A DNA stretch of 64,000 nucleotides from positions 62,001 to 126,000 of the forward strand of contig CAWFWX010000012.1 of assembly GCA_963819635.1 (NCBI GenBank), read 5' to 3'. Of this stretch, positions 1 through 8,105 are shown in pieces. Source of the DNA: JACVRW01 sp963819635 (GTDB taxonomy: Bacteria > Actinomycetota > Thermoleophilia > Solirubrobacterales > Thermoleophilaceae). The stretch's first letter is position 1. Every line of letters begins with the position of its first letter. The notes beneath the pieces are model-generated. The model was not told the origin of the DNA. It made no database searches and saw only the letters and a list, made by a program, of their open reading frames with translations. A program made the position numbers and the translations under genes.

Positions 1-293
1 TCGCGCTCAGGACCGGCAACGGCGAGGCCGTCCAGGGTGTGTTCCCGCTCTTCTTCGCCGCGCTGTTCCTGTCCTCGATGTCGCTGCCGCGCGACCTGAT
101 CGAGACCGACTGGTTCCGCACGGTGGCCACTTGGAACCCGGTCTCGTACATGCTCGAGGGAATCCGCTCGCTGTTCATCGTCGGCTGGGACCTCGAGGCG
201 CTGGCGCTTGGGTTCGCGAGCGCCGGCGGCGTGGCGATCATCGCGATCGCGGCCGCATCGATGGCGCTACGGACGCGGATGGTGCGGACGTGA
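1..293 (+). CDS. ABC-2 type transporter permease, C-terminal part
   Basis: The gene enters from the left edge, in frame from base 3, so only the last ~97 residues are visible. They contain hydrophobic helices and the pattern W-N-P-V-S-Y-M-L-E-G-I-R followed by a final membrane helix, which is typical of the end of DrrB/ABC-2 permeases (drug, lipid or polysaccharide export). The stop TGA overlaps the GTG start of the next permease, so the two are translationally coupled and probably pair as a heterodimeric channel. The ATPase would be expected upstream, outside the window. The substrate cannot be told. Confidence 0.8.
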   Translation, partial: ALRTGNGEAVQGVFPLFFAALFLSSMSLPRDLIETDWFRTVATWNPVSYMLEGIRSLFIVGWDLEALALGFASAGGVAIIAIAAASMALRTRMVRT

Positions 294-1066
294 GCCGCGG
301 CTCGTTCACTTCCGTCGCGCGCGGGCTCGCCTGGCGCAACGTGCACAACTGGTTCACGAACCCGGCGCTGATCGTGCCGAGCCTCCTGTTCCCCCTGTTC
401 TTCTTCACCGCCTTCGCGGGCGGCCTCTCGCGCGTGGACTCGATCCCCGGCTTCGTCTACGGCGCCAACTACACGACCTGGATCTACGGCTTCGTGCTGC
501 TCCAGGCGTCCACGTTCGGCGGCATCTTCACCGGCTTCTCGGTGGCGCGCGACTTCGAGTCCGGCTTTTCCCGGCGGCTGATGCTGGGGGCGACAAACCG
601 CGGCGGCATCATCGCCGGCTACTGGGTGTCCGCGCTGGTGCGCTCGGCGACGACGATCGCGGTGGTGACGATCGTGGCGTTGATCGCCGGGCTGGAGCTG
701 AACGGCGGCGGCATCGACCTGGTCGGCCTGTACGTGCTCGCGCTGCTCGTGAACGCGTTCGCGATGCTGTTTGGGACCGGCGTGGCAATGCGGCTGCGCA
801 CGATGCAGGCCGGGCCGCTGATCCAGACGCCGGCCTTCCTGCTGCTGTTTCTCGCCCCGGTGTGGGTGCCATATGACCTGCTGACCGGCTGGGTGCAGGC
901 GGCCGCTTCGGTGAACCCGATCACGCTCGTGATCGACACCGAGCGCGGCTTCCTGGTGGGCGACCCGACCAAGGTGCTGCCCGCCTTCCTGGTGGTGCTG
1001 CTGCTGATCTCCGTGTCGCTCCTGTGGGCGCGCGGCGGACTCCACAGCGCGGAGCGAGCTGCCTAG
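290..1066 (+). CDS. ABC-2 type transporter permease
   Basis: A 258-residue membrane protein. I chose the GTG at 290 because it overlaps the upstream stop as GTGA and places the first cytoplasmic stretch (RGLAWRNVHNWFTNPALIVP) just before helix 1. About six hydrophobic segments follow, with the family-typical late motif A-S-V-N-P-I-T-L-V-I-D-T-E-R before the last helix. Length and layout fit the DrrB/DrrC ABC-2 family. It probably forms the export channel with the truncated permease upstream. Substrate unknown. Confidence 0.85.
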   Translation: MSRGSFTSVARGLAWRNVHNWFTNPALIVPSLLFPLFFFTAFAGGLSRVDSIPGFVYGANYTTWIYGFVLLQASTFGGIFTGFSVARDFESGFSRRLMLGATNRGGIIAGYWVSALVRSATTIAVVTIVALIAGLELNGGGIDLVGLYVLALLVNAFAMLFGTGVAMRLRTMQAGPLIQTPAFLLLFLAPVWVPYDLLTGWVQAAASVNPITLVIDTERGFLVGDPTKVLPAFLVVLLLISVSLLWARGGLHSAERAA

Positions 1067-1111
1067 CAGCTGGTGAGATCGGGCGCTCGCACGCGCCGCG
1101 TGCTCGCCATT

Positions 1112-1117
1112 TACGCT
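1112..1117 (+). promoter_or_regulatory. -10-like hexamer TACGCT, probable leaderless start
   Basis: TACGCT lies 7 bases before the ATG at 1125, so transcription would begin at or next to the start codon. No convincing -35 is seen 17 bases upstream. It belongs to a recurring pattern in this window. Confidence 0.35.
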
Positions 1118-1124
1118 TCCGGAC

Positions 1125-1550
1125 ATGGCTGACGAGATCCGTGACGTGGTGGAGGGCGACGGCTACGCCGTCGCGAACGTCGACGCGCTTGCCGATGGCC
1201 CGGGCTTCCGGAAGGTCCGGCGGCAGCTCGGCGTGACCGCCTTCGGCGTCAACGCGATCGAGCTCCCGCCCGGATTCGAGACGGGGCGCCACTTCCACGA
1301 CGAGCAGGAGGAGCTCTACTTCGTCCACCGCGGCCGCATCCAGATCCGCCTGAACGACGAGACCGAGCACGAGCTTGGACCGGGCGGGCTGGCGCGCGTG
1401 GACGCCGCGACGGTGCGCCAGATCAAGAACGTGGGCGAGGAGCCGGCCGTCTACCTGGTCGCGGGCGGCAAGGACGGCTACGTCGGCCGAGACGGACGCC
1501 TGCCGGAGGGCGAGACGAGCCGCTTCGGCCCCGCGGAGCAGACCGGCTGA
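1125..1550 (+). CDS. cupin-domain protein
   Basis: A 141-residue single-domain cupin. Motif 1 is visible as G-R-H-F-H-D-E-Q-E-E-L-Y-F-V-H-R-G (around residues 50-66), giving the H-x-H-like and Glu metal ligands. Motif 2 is less canonical (G-P-G-G-L-A-R-V). Such small cupins bind a divalent metal and may be isomerases, dioxygenases or sugar-binding proteins; the sequence does not decide which. No Shine-Dalgarno is visible before the ATG, which fits the -10-like hexamer only 7 bases upstream. The gene ends one base before the TTG of the next gene. Confidence 0.85.
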   Translation: MADEIRDVVEGDGYAVANVDALADGPGFRKVRRQLGVTAFGVNAIELPPGFETGRHFHDEQEELYFVHRGRIQIRLNDETEHELGPGGLARVDAATVRQIKNVGEEPAVYLVAGGKDGYVGRDGRLPEGETSRFGPAEQTG

Positions 1551-1551
1551 G

Positions 1552-2433
1552 TTGTACGCCCTGTCGATCGCGGCCGCTGCGCTCGCCGGCTGCCCGGTCT
1601 TCCCGGCTGACAGCCACTGGAACCTGCGCGTGGACGAGCTGCCGGTGCACCCGAGGTCGGACGCGATCGTGCGCTCGATCGGCGCCGCCGACAACATGCA
1701 CGCCGACTTCGGCTCAGGGCGCTACGAGGGCGGGCCGATCGGGATCCCCTACGTGACCGTGCCGCGCGGGCAGCGGCGGGTTCCCGTGAGCTTCGACTAC
1801 GCGGACGAGTCGGATCGCGGCCGCTATCCGATCCCGCCGCGCGCGCCGGTCGAGGGCGGCCGGAGCTCGGACGGCGACCGTCACGTGATCGTGGTGGACC
1901 GCTCGCGCTGCACGCTCTACGAGCTGTTCGACGCGCATCCGATGGACGGCGGGGCGCGCTGGCACGCGGGGTCGGGAGCGATCTTCAACCTGCGCTCGAA
2001 CCGGCTGCGCCGGCGCGGGTGGACCTCGGCCGACGCGGCGGGACTGCCGATCCTGCCGGGGCTCGCCCGCTACGACGAGGTGAGGCGCGGGGAGATCAGG
2101 CATGCGCTCCGTTTCACCGCGTCGCGCACGCGGCGCGCGTTCGTCTATCCGGCCCGCCACGCCGCGTCGAGCCTGACCGACCCTGACCTGCCGGCCATGG
2201 GCCAGCGGCTCCGCCTCAAGCGCGGCTACGACATCTCGGGCTTCCCGCGCCAGTCGCGGATCGTCCTGAGGGCGCTGAAGCGCTACGGGATGATCCTCGC
2301 CGACAACGGCTCGTCCTGGTACGTGAGCGGCGCGCCCAGCAGCGGCTGGAACAACGACGACCTGCATTCGCTGCACGGCGTGCCCGGAAGCGCGTTCGAG
2401 GTGGTCGACAGCTCCCGTCTGCCCCGCCCCTGA
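1552..2433 (+). CDS. putative lipoprotein of unknown function
   Basis: A 293-residue protein read from a TTG at 1552, directly after the cupin stop. This start gives a short lipoprotein-type signal (YALSIAAAALAGC, lipobox L-A-G-C, cysteine at about residue 14). The mature part has a calculable fold but no domain I can name: conserved-looking patches are N-M-H-A-D-F-G-S-G, a central H-V-I-V-V-D-R-S-R-C-T-L-Y-E-L-F, and an ending W-N-N-D-D-L-H-S-L-H-G-V-P-G-S-A-F-E-V-V-D. I read it as a conserved secreted actinobacterial protein of unknown role. Its stop overlaps the ATG of the next gene (TGATG). Confidence 0.7.
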   Translation: MYALSIAAAALAGCPVFPADSHWNLRVDELPVHPRSDAIVRSIGAADNMHADFGSGRYEGGPIGIPYVTVPRGQRRVPVSFDYADESDRGRYPIPPRAPVEGGRSSDGDRHVIVVDRSRCTLYELFDAHPMDGGARWHAGSGAIFNLRSNRLRRRGWTSADAAGLPILPGLARYDEVRRGEIRHALRFTASRTRRAFVYPARHAASSLTDPDLPAMGQRLRLKRGYDISGFPRQSRIVLRALKRYGMILADNGSSWYVSGAPSSGWNNDDLHSLHGVPGSAFEVVDSSRLPRP

Positions 2434-3245
2434 TGAGGCCGGTCCGCGTCGGCTGCTCTGGCTGGCAGTACGACAGCTGGCGTGGCGGGCTCTATCCGGC
2501 CGGTCTCGCAAAGGGGCGCTGGCTCGAGCGCTACTCGCAGGTGTTCGACACGGTGGAGGTCAACGCCACCTTCTACAGGCTCGCCTCGCGTGACGCCGTC
2601 GCTCGCTGGGTCGAGCAGACACCACCCGGCTTCCTGTTCGCCGCGAAGGCGAGCCGCTACATGACTCACATCCAGCGCCTCCAGAACCTCGCGGAGGGGA
2701 TCGGGCGCTACTACGAGGCCATCGACCCGCTCGTCGAGTCGGGCAAGCTCGGGCCGGTCGTCTGGCAGTTCCCCGCGAACTTCCACCGCGACGACGACCG
2801 CCTGGGCGGGGCCCTGCCGCTGCTGCCGCCCGGGCGGCACTGCTTCGAGTTCCGCCACGAGAGCTGGTTCACGGAGCCCGTGTACAGGCTGCTGCGTGCC
2901 CACGGCGCGGCACTCGTGATCGCAGACCACCCGCGCTGGCCGTTCCAGGCACGAGTGCTCACGACCGACTGGACCGTGATCCGGCTGCACCACGGCCACC
3001 GCGGCCGGCGCGGCAACTACTCGGAGTCGGAGCTCGACGAGTGGGCCGACCGAGTCCGCGAGTGGCGCCGCGAGGCGGATGTCTTCGTGTACTTCAACAA
3101 CGACTGGGAGGGCTTCGCCGTGGACAACGCGCTCTCGCTCAAGCGGCGGCTGCAGCCGACTCCACGCGGTTCAGCGCGCGCCGCAGCAGACGAGACACGT
3201 GCATCTGGGAGTAGCCGATCCGCTCGCCGATCTCGCGCTGCGTGA
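2433..3245 (+). CDS. DUF72 (YecE-like) protein
   Basis: A 270-residue DUF72 TIM-barrel protein. The family start V-G-C-S-G-W-Q-Y-D-S-W, the F-D-T-V-E-V-N-A-T-F-Y stretch, F-R-H-E-S-W-F and the late V-Y-F-N-N-D-W-E-G motif are all present. Biochemical role is not established for the family. The start overlaps the previous stop. The last ~30 residues (after K-R-R-L) are low-complexity R/S/A and run 107 bases antisense into the sigma-factor gene on the other strand. The true end may therefore be earlier if an indel has removed the natural stop. Confidence 0.85.
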   Translation: MRPVRVGCSGWQYDSWRGGLYPAGLAKGRWLERYSQVFDTVEVNATFYRLASRDAVARWVEQTPPGFLFAAKASRYMTHIQRLQNLAEGIGRYYEAIDPLVESGKLGPVVWQFPANFHRDDDRLGGALPLLPPGRHCFEFRHESWFTEPVYRLLRAHGAALVIADHPRWPFQARVLTTDWTVIRLHHGHRGRRGNYSESELDEWADRVREWRREADVFVYFNNDWEGFAVDNALSLKRRLQPTPRGSARAAADETRASGSSRSARRSRAA

Positions 3246-3951
3246 GGTCGTGCATGAAGCGCAGCTCGAGCACCTGTCGCTCGACCGGCGGGAGCGAGGC
3301 CCACGTGCTGGCGATCGCCTGGCGGTCCTCCACGAGGTCATAGGAGGAGTCCTCTTCCCCCAGCAGATCGATCAGCGAGGCGGACTCCTCGTCGGCCGCG
3401 CGGCCGGTGGGGGCGTCGAGCGACGCGGCCTCGTAGCTCGCCGCGGCCTCCTGCGCCTCCAGCACCTTCTCGGCCGTGCAGCCGAGATGCTCCGCCACCT
3501 CGCGAACGTTGGGCGAGCGGCCCAGCTCCTTCGAGAGGATCTCGGTCGCGCGGCTCACGGCGAGCGTTCGCTCCTGTAGGTCGCGGGGCACGTGGACCGA
3601 CCAGCCCTTGTCGCGGAAATGGCGCTTGAGCTCGCCCAGGATGGTGGGCGCGGCGTAGCTCGTGAACTTCGAGCCGCGGCCCGGCTCGAAGCGGTCGATT
3701 GCCTTGATGAGGCCGAGGCTGGCCACCTGCACGAGGTCGTCGAGCGGCTCATCCGTGTACGCGTAGCGGAGAGCGAGATCGCGCGCCAGCGGGAGGAATC
3801 GCTCGCAGAGCTCCACGCGGGCGGCGAGATCGCCCTCGTCGTGGTAGCGGACCAGGAGCTGGCGCTCCTCCTCGCGGGCGTCCGTGCCGGCGCATGCATC
3901 GCGCCCAGCGGTCCGCAGCATCTGCGGCCGGGGGAGGACTGAAACGGTCAT
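3139..3951 (-). CDS. RNA polymerase sigma factor, SigB/SigF/SigG subfamily
   Basis: A 270-residue sigma-70 family protein with regions 2, 3 and 4 in order. Region 2 contains D-D-L-V-Q-V-A-S-L-G-L-I-K-A-I-D-R-F and G-S-K-F-T-S-Y-A-A-P-T-I-L-G-E-L-K-R. Region 3 contains R-S-P-N-V-R-E-V-A-E-H-L. Region 4 contains E-R-Q-V-L-E-L-R-F and a helix-turn-helix Q-R-E-I-G-E-R-I-G-Y-S-Q-M-H-V-S-R-L. Lack of region 1.1 and the short length place it in the general-stress/sporulation-type SigB/F/G group. The ATG at 3951 has GGAAGG five bases upstream. No anti-sigma factor gene is adjacent, so its control is not visible here. Confidence 0.92.
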   Translation of the reverse strand: MTVSVLPRPQMLRTAGRDACAGTDAREEERQLLVRYHDEGDLAARVELCERFLPLARDLALRYAYTDEPLDDLVQVASLGLIKAIDRFEPGRGSKFTSYAAPTILGELKRHFRDKGWSVHVPRDLQERTLAVSRATEILSKELGRSPNVREVAEHLGCTAEKVLEAQEAAASYEAASLDAPTGRAADEESASLIDLLGEEDSSYDLVEDRQAIASTWASLPPVERQVLELRFMHDLTQREIGERIGYSQMHVSRLLRRALNRVESAAAAA

Positions 3952-4094
3952 GGGGGCCTTCCGTCGTTGTAGGACGCAAGGTCCGCTTCGCAACCGCTTC
4001 CCGCGACCGCGCTGCGTCCCCCATTCGGACTCGGCACCCGTCTGGACCAGTGTTCCCGGCGAGCAACCTTGTTTGGAATTGTCTCCTTCCGTTT

Positions 4095-4100
4095 GGGTAA
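4095..4100 (+). promoter_or_regulatory. GGGTAA, possible SigB/SigF-type -10
   Basis: GGGTAA lies nine bases before the ATG at 4110 and matches the -10 of SigB/SigF-type promoters (GGGTA). The -35 is uncertain: a GTTT lies 20 bases upstream, too far, and GGAATT lies 14 bases upstream. It sits beside a sigma-factor gene of the same class. Confidence 0.3.
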
Positions 4101-4109
4101 CTAAACCCA

Positions 4110-4355
4110 ATGAGCCCTGACGAGCGCCAGGAGAAGCGCGAGCCCACGGAGCCGGGCGATCGCTCGAAGGATCCGGATCCGCACCACGCGCTGAACAACC
4201 CGGTGGGCGAGCCGGATGAGACCGAGTGGCCGGACCCCTACGACGAGCGGCCGGACCCGCGCGACGAGGAGCACCCGCCCACCGGCAGCACGAGCACCAG
4301 CGAGCCACCCCCCGAGCGGCACCCGCAGCCCGACAAGAAGAAGGACGACAACTAG
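4110..4355 (+). CDS. small acidic, disordered hydrophilic protein
   Basis: An 81-residue protein made almost entirely of D, E, P, R, K, S and T, with repeated D-P-Y-D-E-R-P-D-P-R-D-E-like stretches and a K-K-K-D-D-N end. No membrane segment or known domain; it looks intrinsically disordered, as do some desiccation- or stress-linked proteins (inference only). It lies between the divergent sigma-factor gene and the convergent debranching-enzyme gene. Its stop and that of the debranching enzyme share the palindrome CTAG at 4352-4355. The GGGTAA before its start would make it a candidate target of the neighbouring sigma factor. Confidence 0.6.
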   Translation: MSPDERQEKREPTEPGDRSKDPDPHHALNNPVGEPDETEWPDPYDERPDPRDEEHPPTGSTSTSEPPPERHPQPDKKKDDN

Positions 4356-6472
4356 AGATCGGCCAGCCGGCGGCGGTCGCCGGCGATCTCGAGCACGACC
4401 TCCAGGTCGCCCTCGATCCGCGCGTCGGCGAGCGTTACGCGCTCGCCCGCTCGCTCGAAGCGCAGGTCCACGCGCGAGCTACCGACCTCGAGGCCGGTCA
4501 CGTCCACGCGCTCCAGCCAGCGCGGCAGCGACGGCCGGATCACCCGAAGCCGCTTGCCGAGCGCGTCCGGGCTCAGGCCGAGCCCCCACTTGAGGAGGAA
4601 CGGGATCGAGCCCGCCGCCCACGCCTGCGGCTGGCAAGCGACCGGGTACGGCACCGGCTCGTCGAACTCCTCGCGCGGGAAGCCGGCGAACAGCTCGGGG
4701 AGGCGGTAGTCGCCGAACCGCGACGCCGCCTCGAGCATCCCCTCGAAGATCAGCGTGAAGTCCTCGTCGAAGCCGTAGCGGCGCAGCCCGAACGCGATCA
4801 GCGCGCTGTCGTGCGGCCACACCGAGCCGGTGTGGTAGCCGACCGGGTTGTAGGCGGGATGGCTCTGCGCCAGCGTGCGCACGCCCCAGCCCGTGAACAT
4901 GTCGTCGCCCATCAGGACGTCTCGGATGCAGCGCGCGCGCTCGTCGGTCACCGCGTCGGCCCAGAGCAGGTGGCCCTGGTTCGAGGTGAGCCCCGACCCG
5001 GGGCGCTTGTCGCGGTCGAGCCCGATCGCGTAGCAGCCGGGCTCGGCCAGCCAGAACCGCTCGAGCTGCGCCTCGAGCGCGGCGGCCTCGTCGCGAAGGC
5101 GCTCTGCGCGCGCGCCGTCGCCGTCCAGCTCGAGCATCCGCGCCATCAGCCGCTTGGCGCGGATCACGTAGCCCTGCACCTCCACCAGTGCCACCGGCGC
5201 CACGAGCGGCTCCCCGGCGTGGTCGGGGACCCCGTCGGCCGAGTCCTTCCAGCCCTGCGTCTCGAGCCCGTGTGGAGAGCGGCGCTTGTATTCGACGAGC
5301 CCGTCCCCGTCGAGGTCGCCGTAGCGGTCGATCCACTCGAGCGCGGCGTTGGCCGGCTCGCGCAACTCGCGGAAGAGGTCGAGGTTGCCGGACCAGTCGG
5401 CGTGCTGGCAGAGCAGGCAGAGAAACAGCGGCGTGGCGTCGACGCTCCCGTAGTAACGCGCGAACGGCGTCTCGCCGAGCGTCGCCGGCTCGCCCACGCG
5501 CAGCTCGTGCAGGACCTTCCCGGGCTCCTCGTCGCGCTCGTCGTCGTACTCGCGGCCGAGCCGGCCCGCCAGCAGCCGCAGGGTGCCCTCCGCGATCCCC
5601 GGCACGAACGAGAGCGTCTGGAACGCGGTGATCAGGCTGTCGCGGCCGAACAGCGTGGCGAACCATGGGATGCCGGCGGCGTAGTAGGACTGCCCGTCGA
5701 GCTCGGAGTGGAGCAGCTCGAGGTCGTCGAGGGAGCGCTTGAGAATGCGGTTGAACAGCTGGTCGTCGGAGCTGACCGTCGTGCCTTCCACGGACAGGCG
5801 GTGCGGAATGACGGCCGCGAGCTCGCCATCCACGCGCTCGGACACCTCGAGGTCGAGCGTCAGGTCGATCCCGCCGCGCGGCTCGAGGTCGAGGTCGAAA
5901 ACGATCGCGCCGTGCTCGCCCGCGCGCGCCGCCGGCGCCGCATGCACGGACGTCGTGCGGCGCACGCTGTCGCGTCCCATGGTCGAGAAGCCCTCGGGCC
6001 CGGCGTCCGGGGGCGGGCGGTCGTGCTTCGGGACGACGCCGCGCAACTCCAGCATCGGCAGGAAGTCCGCGTCGAGGCTCAGCTCGAGCGGCAGCCGGAC
6101 CCGGGAGCGGTGGTAGCTCCGGACCGAGATTCGCTGGCGGAGAGCGCCGGCCGCTTCGACCCGTCGCTCGATCCGAATGCGAAGGCTCTCGGCGGGCAGC
6201 ACCCCGCCGTTCGCCAGCTCGAGGTCCGGGTTGGTCAGCTCGTGCACCGCCTCGGATCCGGCGGCGTCGGTTGCCGTCAGCAGTCGCGGGAGCTGCCCGC
6301 AGACGCGCAGCTCGTGCACGCATAGAAAGCGGCAGTCCCGGAACCAGAGACCGAGCGGATGAGGCACGTCCGCGGGAAGTCGGCCATCACGGAGGGTGAC
6401 CATGAAGACGTTCCCGTCCTTGATCACGATCGTTTCGGCGAGGTTCGCGAGTGCGCCGAGCGGGCTGCTCAT
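4352..6472 (-). CDS. glycogen debranching enzyme family protein (amylo-alpha-1,6-glucosidase type)
   Basis: A 706-residue protein with the N-terminal debranching domain (residues ~10-230, opening T-I-V-I-K-D-G-N-V-F-M-V-T-L-R-D-G) and a C-terminal six-hairpin glycosidase domain. The latter shows Y-Y-A-A-G-I-P-W-F-A-T-L-F-G-R-D-S-L-I-T (~285-305), G-W-K-D-S-A-D-G-V (~430) and Y-H-T-G-S-V-W-P-H-D-S-A-L-I (~565), the usual sites of catalytic acidic residues. It probably hydrolyses alpha-1,6 branches of glycogen-like glucan or a related glucoside. It is divergent from a GT4 gene with only 11 bases between starts, suggesting joint control of glucan metabolism. Confidence 0.88.
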   Translation of the reverse strand: MSSPLGALANLAETIVIKDGNVFMVTLRDGRLPADVPHPLGLWFRDCRFLCVHELRVCGQLPRLLTATDAAGSEAVHELTNPDLELANGGVLPAESLRIRIERRVEAAGALRQRISVRSYHRSRVRLPLELSLDADFLPMLELRGVVPKHDRPPPDAGPEGFSTMGRDSVRRTTSVHAAPAARAGEHGAIVFDLDLEPRGGIDLTLDLEVSERVDGELAAVIPHRLSVEGTTVSSDDQLFNRILKRSLDDLELLHSELDGQSYYAAGIPWFATLFGRDSLITAFQTLSFVPGIAEGTLRLLAGRLGREYDDERDEEPGKVLHELRVGEPATLGETPFARYYGSVDATPLFLCLLCQHADWSGNLDLFRELREPANAALEWIDRYGDLDGDGLVEYKRRSPHGLETQGWKDSADGVPDHAGEPLVAPVALVEVQGYVIRAKRLMARMLELDGDGARAERLRDEAAALEAQLERFWLAEPGCYAIGLDRDKRPGSGLTSNQGHLLWADAVTDERARCIRDVLMGDDMFTGWGVRTLAQSHPAYNPVGYHTGSVWPHDSALIAFGLRRYGFDEDFTLIFEGMLEAASRFGDYRLPELFAGFPREEFDEPVPYPVACQPQAWAAGSIPFLLKWGLGLSPDALGKRLRVIRPSLPRWLERVDVTGLEVGSSRVDLRFERAGERVTLADARIEGDLEVVLEIAGDRRRLADL

Positions 6473-6477
6473 ATAGT
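6472..6477 (+). promoter_or_regulatory. -10-like hexamer TATAGT
   Basis: TATAGT ends six bases before the ATG at 6484 and would give a leaderless mRNA for the glycosyltransferase. It overlaps the first base of the divergent debranching-enzyme start codon, so transcription of one gene could affect the other. Confidence 0.4.
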
Positions 6478-6483
6478 CAGGCT

Positions 6484-7524
6484 ATGAGGGTCGCGATCCT
6501 GGCGCCCCCCTGGATCCCGGTGCCGCCACCAGGATACGGAGGTATCGAGCAGGTCCTCGGCCTGCTCGCGACCGAGCTGACCGAGCGCGGCAACGACGTG
6601 ACGCTGTTCGCGGCGCCCGGCACGCATTCCATTGCGCACGTCCTTTCCCCGCTCGAGGACTCACACCCGCACCAGATCCAGATGGCGCTCTACGAGTCGG
6701 ATCACGTGGCCTCGGCGTTCGCGCGAATGGAGGAGACGGACCCGCCCTTCGAGGTGCTCCACGACAACTGTGGCTTCACCGCGTTCGCGTTCGCGGACCG
6801 GATCGACGTGCCGGTCGTTCACACCCTCCACGGCCCGTTCACCCGCGACACCTCGGCCTTCTACGCCCGGCACGCCTACAAGGCGTCCGCCGTCGCGCTC
6901 AGCCGGTACCAGGCCGACCAGGCGCCGGACAACCTCGACGTGGTCGCCGTGATCGGCAACCCGATCGTCGTGGACGACTACCCCTTCCGCGACGAGAAGG
7001 ACGACTATCTGCTCTGGATCGGGCGGCTCAACGCCGACAAGGGGCCGCACCGCGCCATAGCGGCCGCACAGGAGGCTCGAGAGCGGCTGGTGCTCGCCGG
7101 ACCGGTTCAGCCGGGCGAGGAGGAATTCTTCGCGGCCGAGGTCGAGCCCCACCTCGATGGCGACCGGATCAACTACATCGGCGAGGTGGCGGACGAGAAG
7201 GGCGACCTCTACGCCGGCGCGCGGGCGCTCCTCATGCCGATCCGCTGGGCAGAGCCGTTCGGCCTCGTGATGACAGAGGCGATGGCGTGCGGCACTCCGG
7301 TGATCGCGTTTCGCGAGGGCTCGGCGCCGGAGCTGGTGCTGCACGGCGAGACCGGCTTCATCGTGGACGACGAGCACGAGATGGCCGCAGCGGTCGGCCG
7401 GCTTTCAGAGATCGACCCGGAGCGCTGCCGGGAGAGCGTCCGCGAGCGCTTCGACGTGTCGGTGGTCGCCGAGGCGTACGAGCGTGCGTACGACGTCGGC
7501 TCGCGCATTTCACCCATACGTTGA
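6484..7524 (+). CDS. GT4-type glycosyltransferase
   Basis: A 346-residue GT-B fold protein. The N-terminal half begins M-R-V-A-I-L-A-P-P-W-I-P-V-P-P-P-G-Y-G-G-I-E, the usual GT4 acceptor-side glycine-rich loop. The C-terminal half has the nucleotide-sugar site with E-P-F-G-L-V-M-T-E-A-M-A-C-G-T-P-V-I-A (E-x7-E motif, ~260-278). Substrate cannot be read from sequence. Adjacency to the debranching enzyme suggests glucan or trehalose-related work, but cell-envelope glycans are equally possible. I chose ATG 6484 because homologous starts begin at this MRVA stretch. Confidence 0.88.
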   Translation: MRVAILAPPWIPVPPPGYGGIEQVLGLLATELTERGNDVTLFAAPGTHSIAHVLSPLEDSHPHQIQMALYESDHVASAFARMEETDPPFEVLHDNCGFTAFAFADRIDVPVVHTLHGPFTRDTSAFYARHAYKASAVALSRYQADQAPDNLDVVAVIGNPIVVDDYPFRDEKDDYLLWIGRLNADKGPHRAIAAAQEARERLVLAGPVQPGEEEFFAAEVEPHLDGDRINYIGEVADEKGDLYAGARALLMPIRWAEPFGLVMTEAMACGTPVIAFREGSAPELVLHGETGFIVDDEHEMAAAVGRLSEIDPERCRESVRERFDVSVVAEAYERAYDVGSRISPIR

Positions 7525-7549
7525 CCTCCGTCCACAACGGGGGTACGCT
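7521..7549 (+). promoter_or_regulatory. sigma-70-type promoter TTGACC-N17-TACGCT
   Basis: A -35 box TTGACC (7521-7526) and a -10 box TACGCT (7544-7549) are separated by exactly 17 bases. The -10 ends nine bases before the ATG at 7559, so the transcript would carry almost no leader. This is the best-formed housekeeping promoter I see in the window. The -35 overlaps the stop codon of the preceding gene. Confidence 0.6.
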
Positions 7550-7558
7550 GCGCGGCCC

Positions 7559-7762
7559 ATGGCGTACCTGAACTGCCCGAGCTGCCGGCTGACCGTCTAC
7601 AGCCCGACGCGCGGCTTGGGCAGCGAGGAGTGCCCTCGCTGCCGCGCCAAGCTCGGCAAGGTGAGCCGGCTGTTCCGATCGTCCATTCCCGCGCGACTCT
7701 CAGAGCGAGGGAAGCGGGACTTGCCAGAATCACGGCCTGATGGAGCACACTCACTCCCCTGA
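7559..7762 (+). CDS. small zinc-ribbon protein
   Basis: A 67-residue protein with two C-x2-C pairs (N-C-P-S-C and E-C-P-R-C, residues ~5 and ~24), spaced as in a rubredoxin-like zinc ribbon, followed by a basic tail. It probably binds zinc; partner and role unknown. A good promoter sits directly upstream, and its 3' end overlaps the next gene by 23 bases in another frame. Confidence 0.6.
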   Translation: MAYLNCPSCRLTVYSPTRGLGSEECPRCRAKLGKVSRLFRSSIPARLSERGKRDLPESRPDGAHSLP

Positions 7763-8105
7763 CGCGGACACGCACCTCGGCGAACAGCTCGCCGCGGTAA
7801 CGAACGGAATCGTCAAGTTGTTCCGCGACTACTACGGCCGCGGGCCCACCAAGGCGAAGAGCTACATCCTCGACGACCGCATCATCGTGTGCGTCCTAGA
7901 GGAGACGATGACGAAGGTCGAGCGAACGCTCGTCGCGAACGGCCATGGCCACAAGGTGCGCGAGGTGCGCCTGACGTTCCAGGAGGCGATGGCCGACGAG
8001 TTCATGGGCGTGGTGTCCCAGGCGATGGGCCGCCCGGTGGCCACCTACCACAGCCAGCTCACGCTCGACCCCGACGTCGGGTTCGAGTTCTTCGTGCTCG
8101 GCTAG
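7740..8105 (+). CDS. DUF2294 family protein
   Basis: A 121-residue protein whose whole length fits DUF2294: N-G-I-V-K-L-F-R-D-Y-Y-G-R-G-P-T-K-A-K-S-Y near the N-terminus, L-E-E-T-M-T-K-V-E-R-T-L in the middle, and a C-terminal V-G-F-E-F-F-V-L. No enzymatic role is established for the family. It overlaps the zinc-ribbon gene start-to-end and converges with the DUF1360 gene with a 47-base overlap. Confidence 0.85.
   Translation: MEHTHSPDADTHLGEQLAAVTNGIVKLFRDYYGRGPTKAKSYILDDRIIVCVLEETMTKVERTLVANGHGHKVREVRLTFQEAMADEFMGVVSQAMGRPVATYHSQLTLDPDVGFEFFVLG

Noticed and set aside
4226..6325. A long open frame on the + strand opposite the glycogen debranching gene
   Set aside because: Its translation is R/A/E/H-rich without domains, while the opposite strand encodes a full recognisable enzyme. 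It is a GC-driven shadow.
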